DNA of 15,851 bases. Origin: JBBRCX01 sp038204465. Its GTDB lineage: Bacteria; Planctomycetota; Phycisphaerae; Tepidisphaerales; Tepidisphaeraceae. The position numbers and the translations under genes are program-made. Where the stretch lies: contig JBBRCX010000102.1 in the NCBI GenBank assembly GCA_038204465.1, forward strand, positions 1 through 15,851, read 5' to 3'. The notes beneath the pieces were generated by a model. It searched no databases and was not told where the DNA came from. It worked only from the letters and a program-made list of their open reading frames with translations. Below, in pieces: positions 7,010 to 13,983 of the stretch. Numbering within the stretch: position 1 is the stretch's first letter; each line of letters starts with the position of its first letter.

Positions 7010-8302
7010 ATGGTCGATCTGAAAGATTTGCGCGAGAACACCGAGCGGTACCGCAAGGGGGCGGCGCTGAAGGGGGTGAAGGTCGATATCGACGCGATCC
7101 TGCGCGCCGACGAGGAGCGTGTGGCGGCGCAGCGGGAGTTTGAGAAGTACCGCGCGGAGCAGAACGAGGGGTCGAAACAGATCGGGAAGCTGAAGGACGC
7201 GGCACAGAAGCAGGCGGCGATCGCGCAGGTGGCGGAGCTGAAGACCAAGGTGAAGGAGGCGGAGGAGCGAATGAAGGCGGCGGAGGCGGTGGTGATGCCG
7301 CTGCTGCTGCAGGTTCCGCAGCCGCCGGACGATGATGTTCCGCCGGGCAAGGACGCGAGCGAGAACGTCGTCCTGTATCGCTGGGGGCAGCCGCGAAAGT
7401 TTGAATTCAAGCCGAAGAGTCATCTCGAGCTCGGGGAAAAGCTGGACATCATCGATTTCCAGGCGGGGGTGAAGCTGGCGGGCTCGCGCTCATATTTTCT
7501 CAAAGGGGCGGGCGCGGAATTGCACCAGGCGGTGCTGCGGCTGGTGTTCGAGATGATGACGCGCGAGAAGGGATTCACGCCGCTGGCGGTTCCCGTGCTG
7601 GTGCGCGAGGTCGCGATGCAGGGGACAGGGTTTTTCCCGGCGGGACGCGAGCAGACGTATCACATTCCGGCGGACGAGCTGTACCTGACAGGGACGGCTG
7701 AGGTTGGGCTCACCGCCTATCACATGGACCAGGTGCTGGAGGAGGCGTCGCTGCCGCGCAAGTACGTGGCGATCAGCACGTGCTTTCGGCGCGAGGCGGG
7801 GACATACGGGAAAGACACAGCGGGCCTGTATCGCGTGCACCAGTTCGACAAGTGCGAGCAGGTGGTGATTTGCCGCAACGACGTGGAGGAGAGCAAGCGC
7901 TGGAACCTGGAGATGCTCAGCTACAGCGAAGAGGTGCTCAAGCGGTTGAACCTTCCATACCGGGTGATCCAATGCTGCACCGGCGACATCGGCGTAAAGA
8001 ACGCGGCGATGATGGATGTCGAGACGTGGATGCCCAGCCGGCAGAACGAGAAGGATCCCGACTCCGGCTACGGGGAGACGCACTCGGCTTCACGGCTGTA
8101 TGAGTTCCAGGCGCGGCGGTTGAACCTCCGGTACAAAGCGGCGGATGGGAAGCTGAAGTTTTGTCACACGTTGAACAACACGGTGGTGGCGAGCCCGCGG
8201 ATCCTCATTCCGATCCTGGAGAACTACCAGAACGCCGACGGCAGCGTGACCGTGCCGGAGGTGCTGCGTCCGTACATGAATGGGAGGGCGCGAATTGAGT
8301 GA
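7010..8302 (+). CDS. serS: Seryl-tRNA synthetase
   Basis: This class II aminoacyl-tRNA synthetase charges tRNA-Ser with serine in the cytoplasm. Its 430 residues fit the family. Residues 1-105 form the tRNA-binding coiled-coil arm, beginning MVDLKDLRENTERY with the charged heptad-like stretch 45-90. The catalytic core follows: TGTAE (227-231), motif 2 FRREAGTYGKDTAGLYRVHQFDK (from 259) and motif 3 LNNTVVASPRILIPILENYQ (388-407). The protein ends VPEVLRPYMNG, typical of SerRS. Motif 3 reads NNTVVASPR where most bacterial enzymes have NGSxLAxGR; the motif 3 Arg (397) is kept. The ATG at 7010 has GAGGA at 7000-7004, five nt upstream. It is the first gene of a probable operon with DUF2752 and the small membrane protein, and follows a long structured leader region. 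Confidence 0.97.
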   Translation: MVDLKDLRENTERYRKGAALKGVKVDIDAILRADEERVAAQREFEKYRAEQNEGSKQIGKLKDAAQKQAAIAQVAELKTKVKEAEERMKAAEAVVMPLLLQVPQPPDDDVPPGKDASENVVLYRWGQPRKFEFKPKSHLELGEKLDIIDFQAGVKLAGSRSYFLKGAGAELHQAVLRLVFEMMTREKGFTPLAVPVLVREVAMQGTGFFPAGREQTYHIPADELYLTGTAEVGLTAYHMDQVLEEASLPRKYVAISTCFRREAGTYGKDTAGLYRVHQFDKCEQVVICRNDVEESKRWNLEMLSYSEEVLKRLNLPYRVIQCCTGDIGVKNAAMMDVETWMPSRQNEKDPDSGYGETHSASRLYEFQARRLNLRYKAADGKLKFCHTLNNTVVASPRILIPILENYQNADGSVTVPEVLRPYMNGRARIE

Positions 8303-8810
8303 CCTGCAGACCGCTGCCTCGCCTGGCTTGATGCGCGCGGCGCCGAATGAACACGCGGCCGGGCCGCGGGCGACGAGGTGGCTGTTCGCACCTGTCGTGG
8401 CGCCGCTGCTGCGTCAGCGCGGTGTGTCGCTTTGCCTGGCGATTGCGGGAGCGTTGCAGGTGGGGCTGACGCTGCAGCATGCGCCTGCGATCAGTTGTCC
8501 ATTTCTGGAGGTGACGGGGGTGCCGTGTCCGGGATGCGGCGTCTCGCGGGCGTGCGCAGCGCTGGTGCGCGGGCATTGGCAGCAATCGGTTCAACTGCAC
8601 GTATTTGCACCGCTCTTCCTGGTTGCGATCGGGTTGTTCGCGATGGCGGCGGCACTGCCGAATCGGCGGCGCGAGGCGATGGCGGCGCGGATTGAGGCCG
8701 CGGAGGCACGCAGCGGGGTGACGATACTGTTGTTAACGGGGCTAATGCTTTACTGGCTTGTCAGACTTCTGTACGGTCACATCGACTTCGCCCGCCTGCC
8801 TGGCGGGTAA
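8295..8810 (+). CDS. DUF2752 family membrane protein
   Basis: The DUF2752 signature is explicit: CPFLEVTG at residue 68 onward, then CPGCGVSRA (78-86), then a hydrophobic stretch with the conserved QSVQLHVFAPLFL. Hydrophobic segments flank it, at about residues 40-58, 105-125 and 140-160, so it is an inner-membrane protein of about 171 residues with Cys-rich loops. The function of the family is not established. I prefer the TTG at 8295: GGGAGG lies at 8282-8287, about 7 nt upstream, and the TTG overlaps the last eight bases of serS, implying translational coupling. The ATG at 8280 is in frame and adds five residues but has no ribosome site. The stop is followed after 27 nt by the next small gene. 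Confidence 0.88.
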   Translation: MSDLQTAASPGLMRAAPNEHAAGPRATRWLFAPVVAPLLRQRGVSLCLAIAGALQVGLTLQHAPAISCPFLEVTGVPCPGCGVSRACAALVRGHWQQSVQLHVFAPLFLVAIGLFAMAAALPNRRREAMAARIEAAEARSGVTILLLTGLMLYWLVRLLYGHIDFARLPGG

Positions 8811-8837
8811 CACCAATTCACAGAGGGAGGCCCGCTC

Positions 8838-9090
8838 GTGCAAATCCTGCTTATTCTTTTCGGCCTGGCCAGTCTCGCATGCTGGATCATGGTTCTGGTC
8901 AATCCAGGACGGCAAAGTCGGCCTTGGAATTCTTGGGATTATCTGCCCGCTGTTCACATTGATCTACGGCTGGATCAAGTCGGATGAATACGGCATCCGC
9001 ACGATCATGATGCTGTGGACCGCGATCATCGTGGTATCGATCATCGTGCAGCTCGCAGCAGGGCCGCGGGTAGGGTATGTCCGGCCTTAG
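8838..9090 (+). CDS. Small membrane protein with a probable frameshift
   Basis: A GTG at 8838 has an excellent ribosome site, GGGAGG at 8825-8830, 7 nt upstream. From it the frame reads a membrane helix (MQILLILFGLASLACWIMVLV). It then runs into non-family sequence and stops at 8985-8987 after 49 residues. The +1 frame takes over at about 8901-8905 with IQDGKVGLGILGIICPLFTLIYGWIK and a second hydrophobic segment to the stop at 9088-9090. The two halves join into one sensible protein of about 83 residues of a kind seen beside DUF2752-like genes (pattern helix - QDGKVGLGI - FIYGW-like - WT). A net shift of one base near 8900 is therefore likely, either an assembly error or a real mutation. The longer open frame from 8758 overlaps DUF2752 and starts with Cys/Ser-rich sequence that does not look like a protein N-terminus. 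Function is unknown. Confidence 0.6.
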
Positions 9091-9125
9091 CGCGGGTTGG
9101 TGAGGTTGAGGACTGCTCCGACTCT

Positions 9126-9153
9126 GACGGCGCGGCGCTGCGCCGGTCAATTT
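9126..9153 (+). terminator. Possible weak terminator between convergent genes
   Basis: GACGGCGC (9126-9133) pairs with GCGCCGGTC (9140-9148) with one bulged G and a 6-nt loop. A short AATTT follows on the plus strand. It lies between the small membrane protein gene and the convergent hydrolase-like gene, whose stop codon it overlaps. The T-tract is poor, so the call is weak. Confidence 0.35.
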
Positions 9154-11030
9154 GCGTACTTGAACCCCGGTTCCATCTGCGGGGGCGTTCCGATGAGGAA
9201 CTCGAGCATTTCCGAGGTCGGCGGCCCTGCGCCGTAGCGGGCTTTCAGTCTTGAATAGATTTGCTGCGCGGACTCGGGCTGCTGCTGTCTGCAAGTGTCC
9301 CAGGCGGGGCGGAGGCGCGCGAGATCCTCGCTCGAGAAGAACCAGTTGAAGAAGGGGAGCAGGTTCTTTCCGTGCTTGTCGGGGGCGGGGAGGAAGCCTG
9401 TGGTTTCGACGCGTTGTAACGCCGCTCTGAAGTATTCCTCGCAGAGTTGTTCGACTGCCGCGGCGCCGGCGGGCTGGCGCAGGCCTTGGGCGAGCCGCAG
9501 CGCGAGCGCATGAAGCCGCAACTGCTGGAGCAGGTCGGTAACGAGCCAGCGGCCGGCGGCCGGCAGATGACGCGCGAGGACAGCGGCGGGGCCAAGGCGC
9601 TCGTGCTTGAGGGCATCGCGCAAAGCGTCTGCGGCGTCCTCGGTCGCGGCGTCGTCCTGCTCCGACAGAGCGAGCCAGGCGCTGGCCAATTCATCAGCAA
9701 TGCGGGGGAAGATCGATCGGGCGGCGTCCGACAGGATCTGGCGCGGCGTCCCGTCATACTCCTTGTGCCATGCCTTGCGATGGAAAAAGACGAGGTTCGG
9801 AAGCTGGACCAGCGGCGTCTGCGCATTGCCCATCACGCCGGTCACCTGTGGATAGTCGGCGATCGTGGAGAAGGCATCGCGAATCTCCTGGAGGCGAAGA
9901 ACGGTGTAAGGACTGTGCGGCTCGCCTTCGATTGCGCCGTACGGAAACCACGTCGTGCGCGGCAGGAGCGCATACTTTGAGATGACGTCGAGACTCTCGC
10001 GGAAGCAGGCGAGCAGGCGGAAGGAGCGGGCGGTGAGGTCGCCGAGGCCGCTGAGGATCGCGGTCAGATTTTCGGTTTGCGAGCCAATCCCCCAGCCTTG
10101 CCAGATCCAATAGATCAGTTCTGAACGATCCTTTCGCTCGGTATGGCGATCCAGAAGCTGGCGGTTGCGTCGCATCACTTTTACGAAGTCATCGCTGGGG
10201 CTGTCGGGCCAGTTGCCCGGGTCGGAGTCGATTACCCAGTAGCCGTCGGCGTTGGCGTTGTGTTGGTACAGCTCCTGGCGGCTGTGCATGATGTCTTCAA
10301 GCTGAGCCGGTTCGCTCGGGTCGCGCAAGGAGTGGACGACGTAATACTGGCGATCGCGGATGGGGGTGGAATCAGGCTTGGCCACGTTGTTGGCGGCGTC
10401 GCCCACCCAGACTGCCACGAAGGCGCGTTCCTCTTTCGCATAGCGCACCACCTCGTGAAACATCGCCAGATATTGCCGATCGGCGTCGCTGAGAGGCTGC
10501 GGCATGATCGAGACGAGGTTCCAGATCTGCAGCACGTTGACCTTCAGATAGGCGAGCAGGTCGACGTAGCGTTTCCAGTCTTCGAGGGTCCAGCTGCGAA
10601 GCGCGTAGGGGTTGTGGTAGACCCAGGCAGTGTGGGCATACATCGCGCGGAGCGCGAAGCTCGGCTTTTCGCGGAGGTTGAGGTCTCGGGGCACGCTCGC
10701 GCCGTCGGGGGATTCAGACATGCGGCGCACGAGCTCGAGGATCGCATAATGCACACCGCGCCAACTGGCGCCGCTGGCGCGAAGGGTGGCGCCCGAAAGG
10801 ATGAGGGAGAATCCTTCGTCGGCCTCACTTGTTCCCGCGGCGCCGGGGGACTCAATGATGATGCGATCGATCTCGCCCACCGCATCGGCCGGAGCGGCGG
10901 CGATCTGTGCTCTCAGGTCCGCCAGGGCGCAATTGACGAACGAGGGCGGATCGCCGGCCACTTCGATGGGAGCGGCCGGGGAGACTACGACAAGCCCCTT
11001 CCTCGCGCCGTCAGCTGCCATGATGCTCAC
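9147..11030 (-). CDS. Glycoside-hydrolase-like protein with GH20/GH67-type N-domain and TIM-barrel-like core
   Basis: This is a 627-residue protein without signal peptide or membrane segment, so it is cytoplasmic. Residues about 10-105 resemble the alpha/beta N-domain found before the barrel in GH20 hexosaminidases and GH67 alpha-glucuronidases; the key stretch is GFSLILSGATLRASGASWRG (73-92), followed by a helix. The barrel seems to begin at KPSFALRAM (122-130), with WKRYVDLLAYLKVNVLQIWN (152-171). Further conserved-looking blocks are DGYWVIDSDPGNWPD (262-276) and YWIWQGWGIG (307-316). A helical C-terminal third follows. I cannot name the catalytic acids. Start: GTG at 11030; an ATG at 11021 (MAADG...) is equally possible, and neither has a strong ribosome site. 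It lies 40 bp downstream of the FucI-like gene on the same strand, so an operon is likely and the substrate is probably a sugar related to the isomerase substrate. Confidence 0.7.
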   Translation of the reverse strand: MSIMAADGARKGLVVVSPAAPIEVAGDPPSFVNCALADLRAQIAAAPADAVGEIDRIIIESPGAAGTSEADEGFSLILSGATLRASGASWRGVHYAILELVRRMSESPDGASVPRDLNLREKPSFALRAMYAHTAWVYHNPYALRSWTLEDWKRYVDLLAYLKVNVLQIWNLVSIMPQPLSDADRQYLAMFHEVVRYAKEERAFVAVWVGDAANNVAKPDSTPIRDRQYYVVHSLRDPSEPAQLEDIMHSRQELYQHNANADGYWVIDSDPGNWPDSPSDDFVKVMRRNRQLLDRHTERKDRSELIYWIWQGWGIGSQTENLTAILSGLGDLTARSFRLLACFRESLDVISKYALLPRTTWFPYGAIEGEPHSPYTVLRLQEIRDAFSTIADYPQVTGVMGNAQTPLVQLPNLVFFHRKAWHKEYDGTPRQILSDAARSIFPRIADELASAWLALSEQDDAATEDAADALRDALKHERLGPAAVLARHLPAAGRWLVTDLLQQLRLHALALRLAQGLRQPAGAAAVEQLCEEYFRAALQRVETTGFLPAPDKHGKNLLPFFNWFFSSEDLARLRPAWDTCRQQQPESAQQIYSRLKARYGAGPPTSEMLEFLIGTPPQMEPGFKYAN

Positions 11031-11070
11031 TCTGTCTCAGATCGTTTATCGCGCTGCGAAGGACCTGAAA

Positions 11071-12738
11071 TCACTCCCACCCTTTGCCGTTCTTCCGCGT
11101 TCCGCAGATGGCTACCTCGAGGCCGAGGGCGTCGGCCATCGTGGCTTTGGCCAGCATCGCGCGATCGGCTTCTTCGGCGCTGTTCGCATACACCACCTGG
11201 ATGTGATTGGCCTTGTGACGGGCCATCATCTGATCGCGGGTGATCCCGTAGGTGACGGCGTGCATGATGGGCCACTGCGGGGTGGTGGCGTCCCAGCGCC
11301 GCTGCGTCTCTTCCATCGGCAACTCGACGACGCCGGCGCGGCCGAGGTCCATCTTGAGATCGCCGTCGGCGACGTAGACGCGGCTCCAGACAATCTCGCC
11401 GGGCCGCGAGATGCCCTTGAGCGTTCCGCCGCCGAGGCGGAAGTACATGGACGGCTGGCGCTCGCTGGATGCGCCTGCCCAGCCGTTGGTGAAATGCGCG
11501 GGCGGCGCGGAGCCGGAGATGAGCAAGACCCAGACGTAGTCGGGGACGGTGCCGGAGCGGTCGACGTCGCCCCAGCGCAGATCGTGCAGCGTATTCTCTA
11601 CGGGTTGGCCCATCGCCTTGTGAACGCGGTAGGTGAGCAGCCCATCGAGGCCGGCGCATTCATCCACTTCATTGAAGTGTGGCAGGGGCTCGTTCTCGTA
11701 GAGCACGCGGCTGCCGTCGCGCGATTTGGCGGGAGGGCGCTCGGTATTATTCAGTGTGCCCTCGACCAGGTCGGAGGCGGGCAGCAGGTCTTTGAGGCCC
11801 TGCTGGTATTGGATGCCGATGGTATGGCAGCCGAAGTCGTCGGCGATGCGCAGGGCGGCGACGTACATCCTGCACTGCTGGAGGATCTGATCGTTGGTGA
11901 GGTGTTCTTCTTCGTTGGGGCCCGTAATGAATCTCATGCCGCGGTCTTCCATCCAGCGCCGGACGCCGCGCGCTTCATCATCGGTCACGCGCGTGGTCTC
12001 GTGATAGAGCGCTGACTGGCTGAGACGCTCCTTGTAGACGCCGGTCGGATTGAGCAGCTCATCGGGGATGATCGCGTTGTACATGCCCATGCAGCCTTCG
12101 TCGAAGACGCCCATGATGGCCTTCTCGCGCTGCAGTTGCGCGGCGAGGGCCTCACCGAGCTTCCTCTCCTTTGGCCCGACGGCGACCTTCTTCCACTTGT
12201 TGACGTGCGGGGTTTTGTGCTTCGCCTTTCCCTCCTCGAGCCACTGCCTGAGGTAGTCGCGGAAGAAGTCGTCCGAGAAATCGTCGCTCCAGATGGTGGA
12301 GTATTTGGCGCCGGCCTTGGTCAGTGAGCCGTTGAGATTGAGCATGCCGACCAGCCCGGGCCAGGTGCCCGACCAGTTGGCGACCGTAAGGATCGGGCCC
12401 TTGTGCGAGAGCAGGCCGTGGAGGAGGTGATGGGAGTATTGCCACACCGCCTCGGCGACGATGATCGGAGCTTTGGGGTCGATACCCGCGAAGACGCGCA
12501 TTCCCTCGGCCTGCGTCTGGATGAAGCCGTGCCTTTGGTCTTCCTTGTAGGCGTGGGCCCGAACGAGCTCATACCCTGCGTCGGCGACCGCGCGGCGCAG
12601 CGTCTCTTCCATCTTCGCCTGCTCGGGCCAGCACTTCTGGTTCGCGCTGAGGCGCAGGTCTCCGTTGGCGACGAGCTGCACTTGGCGCTTCTTGAGCCTG
12701 GGCGGCAGGGTCGAACGCGGGATCTGGTAGCCGGCCAT
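11071..12738 (-). CDS. L-fucose/L-arabinose isomerase family protein (FucI-like)
   Basis: This 555-residue cytoplasmic protein fits the FucI/AraA superfamily, whose members interconvert aldoses and ketoses with a divalent metal, usually manganese. Supporting blocks are an N-terminal Rossmann-like domain with APIIVAEAVWQYSHH, then GCMGMYNAIIPDELL (215-229) with the following KERLSQSALYHE, then DDFGCHTIGIQYQQGLKDL, then LPHFNEVDECAGLDG, and a C-terminal RHKANHIQVVYAN (507-519) whose His residues are candidates for the metal ligand or active site. It is shorter than E. coli FucI (about 590), and similarity is to the superfamily, so the substrate could be fucose, arabinose or another sugar. A ribosome site GGAGA lies 9 nt before the ATG at 12738. 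It heads a two-gene operon with the hydrolase-like gene and is divergent from the FucU-like gene, which strengthens the sugar-isomerisation role. Confidence 0.82.
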   Translation of the reverse strand: MAGYQIPRSTLPPRLKKRQVQLVANGDLRLSANQKCWPEQAKMEETLRRAVADAGYELVRAHAYKEDQRHGFIQTQAEGMRVFAGIDPKAPIIVAEAVWQYSHHLLHGLLSHKGPILTVANWSGTWPGLVGMLNLNGSLTKAGAKYSTIWSDDFSDDFFRDYLRQWLEEGKAKHKTPHVNKWKKVAVGPKERKLGEALAAQLQREKAIMGVFDEGCMGMYNAIIPDELLNPTGVYKERLSQSALYHETTRVTDDEARGVRRWMEDRGMRFITGPNEEEHLTNDQILQQCRMYVAALRIADDFGCHTIGIQYQQGLKDLLPASDLVEGTLNNTERPPAKSRDGSRVLYENEPLPHFNEVDECAGLDGLLTYRVHKAMGQPVENTLHDLRWGDVDRSGTVPDYVWVLLISGSAPPAHFTNGWAGASSERQPSMYFRLGGGTLKGISRPGEIVWSRVYVADGDLKMDLGRAGVVELPMEETQRRWDATTPQWPIMHAVTYGITRDQMMARHKANHIQVVYANSAEEADRAMLAKATMADALGLEVAICGTRKNGKGWE

Positions 12739-12899
12739 GCGTTTGTTTCTCCGAGGATGAGTGCGAAATCGAGACTGCCCAACCCGAGCGCGCCGACGAC
12801 TCGCGGTCCGTTACGGGGCCGGTATGATACTGACCCCGCGCCGCGGCGGGAAATCCAGCGGCGCCGGCGTCGACATCCGACGCAAACCACAGGGAAATC
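12739..12899. promoter_or_regulatory. Divergent promoter region of the isomerase and mutarotase genes
   Basis: This 161-bp gap must drive both the FucI-like gene (minus) and the FucU-like gene (plus). The one AT-richer spot is GGTATGATACTGA at about 12821-12833. It offers a TATGAT -10 for the plus strand (12823-12828) and a TATCAT -10 for the minus strand (12824-12829). Neither has a good -35 at 17 bp; the minus-strand candidate TTCCCG is poor. A CCCGC/GCGGG hairpin lies downstream of it. A shared regulator is plausible but no operator repeat is obvious. Confidence 0.4.
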
Positions 12900-13355
12900 A
12901 TGCTCAAAACACAGCTTCTCCATCCGCAGATCAGCGCTGCGTTAGCCAGGGCCGGGCATGGCAGCAAGGTGCTGATCTCCGACGGCAACTATCCGCACTC
13001 GACTACGCGGGGACCCAACGCTGAGGTGGTTTATCTGAACCTGGCGCCGGGAATGGTGAAGGTGACGGATGTGCTGGCGGTGCTGGTGAAGGCGATCCCG
13101 ATCGAGGCGGCGGAGGTGATGGACACCAACAAGAGCGGCCCTTACGCGATGAAGAACGACCCGCCAATCTGGGATGAATTTCGCCAGATCCTTCACGACA
13201 GCAAGCTGGGCCTGGAACTGGGGAAGATCGAGCGGTTCAAGTTTTACGAGATCGCGGGGAAAAGCGACGTGTGCTTGACGGTGGCGACCGGAGAGCAGCG
13301 GATCTATGCAAATCTGCTGCTGACGATCGGGGTGGTGAGGCCGGAGGCGTCGTAG
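12900..13355 (+). CDS. fucU: RbsD/FucU family sugar mutarotase
   Basis: This 151-residue protein belongs to the RbsD/FucU family, which interconverts the alpha and beta anomers of sugars such as L-fucose or D-ribose in the cytoplasm. The family pattern is clear: GHGSKVLISDGNYP near the N-terminus with His20 and Asp28 at the catalytic and binding positions, then VVYLNLAPG. The C-terminal block is VATGEQRIYANLLLTIGVV, with Tyr136 and Asn138 matching the conserved Y-x-N. The central insertion with DPPIWDEF, and pairing with a FucI-like isomerase, favour FucU over RbsD; the symbol is assigned by this context. The ATG at 12900 has AGGGA 4-5 nt upstream. It is transcribed away from the isomerase gene. 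Confidence 0.85.
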   Translation: MLKTQLLHPQISAALARAGHGSKVLISDGNYPHSTTRGPNAEVVYLNLAPGMVKVTDVLAVLVKAIPIEAAEVMDTNKSGPYAMKNDPPIWDEFRQILHDSKLGLELGKIERFKFYEIAGKSDVCLTVATGEQRIYANLLLTIGVVRPEAS

Positions 13356-13524
13356 GTCGGCGCGCTGGGTCATCTGGCTTCGTAGTGCCGTTGGGGTAGG
13401 CCGGGATGAGGCGCCGTCGGACTCGTAGTCGCTCCTCTGCCCGTCGGGACCGACGCTGAATCCAGGTCGTAACAACGGCAAAGGCCGACAGAACGCCTAA
13501 GAACACGGTTCCCATGCCAAAAAC

Positions 13525-13743
13525 CCAAGCGCGCCCCATCCGATCCCCATCGCCACTCCATCGCCTCCCCATCCGGCCACCATCCACCCTCCATCGATTC
13601 CCCATGAATCTTCCACCACCCATCCATCGTCCCCCCGAGAACCCGCCACCTCACGCCCGACGCCTGACCAGGCGATTCCATCCGCTCGCCAGCCGCCGAC
13701 CATCCATCGACCGCCGCGAAACCGCCCGACCCCCGACGCCTTT
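13525..13743. repeat. 11-bp degenerate tandem array, 20 units
   Basis: Twenty consecutive units start with CC[A/G]. All are 11 bp except one 10-bp unit at 13668-13677. Nine in-phase units begin CCATC and one begins CCATG. Examples are CCATCGCCTCC at 13558, CCATCCACCCT at 13580, CCATCCGCTCG at 13678 and CCATCCATCGA at 13700. The plus strand is very C-rich, with G rare. The 11-bp period is not a multiple of three, so it is not made by codon repetition; it opens all three minus-strand frames by chance and gives an 11-residue period there. Confidence 0.85.
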
Positions 13744-13870
13744 CAGGTTCACAGCTTGCGCAAATGCGCGCAATCTGGTGCAGAACTGACAGCGCTGCGG
13801 GACCGGGTCCGATTCTGGGACATCGCGGACCGGATTGGTGCCGATTCGTGCCGGCTCCTGGCAATGACTC

Positions 13871-13898
13871 AATTGCGGAGAATATATCGAACCATAAT
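13871..13898 (+). promoter_or_regulatory. AT-rich candidate promoter of the LEPR-XLL gene
   Basis: This is the only AT-rich patch upstream of the gene. TTGCGG at 13873-13878 and CATAAT at 13893-13898 are separated by only 14 bp, which is short for a sigma-70 promoter; TATATC at 13883-13888 is an alternative -10. The start codon is 86 bp after CATAAT. The assignment is weak. Confidence 0.3.
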
Positions 13899-13919
13899 CT
13901 TCCGCCGCCGTAGCGGAAG
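13899..13919 (+). other. Perfect 7-bp stem-loop in the leader of the LEPR-XLL gene
   Basis: CTTCCGC (13899-13905) pairs fully with GCGGAAG (13913-13919) across a 7-nt loop. An alternative inner CCGC/GCGG hairpin with a CGTA loop uses the same bases. It lies 65 bp before the start codon. There is no T-tract. It may be a leader structure or a copy of a dispersed intergenic hairpin. Confidence 0.45.
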
Positions 13920-13983
13920 GAGCCGGAGGGCGGGTCGTTCTTCGGGGACCGGGTTCAGTCTCGCACACCAGGACAGGTCAAGG

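Larger units (their letters stand above)
13356..13983. other. 628-bp intergenic region with a tandem repeat, before the LEPR-XLL gene
   Basis: No gene can be supported with confidence. A small CGTCG/CGACG hairpin with a GGAC loop is at 13442-13455. The 11-bp array fills 13525-13743. GGTCCG (13806-13811) can pair with CGGACC (13826-13831). An AT-rich patch (about 13871-13900) and a perfect 7-bp hairpin (13899-13919) lie just before the next gene. On the minus strand a frame starting at 13539 could encode a short membrane protein, but it overlaps the 3' end of the mutarotase gene and its codon use is weak. Confidence 0.6.

Noticed and set aside
10143..12015. Two long plus-strand open frames (10143-11243 and 10786-12015)
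   Set aside because: They lie antisense to the hydrolase-like and isomerase genes, which have clear family motifs, and they overlap each other.
13871..13898. dif-like sequence (AGAATATAT core) near the skew switch
   Set aside because: The core resembles the centre of some dif sites, but neither arm matches the XerC or XerD binding consensus and the arms are not complementary.
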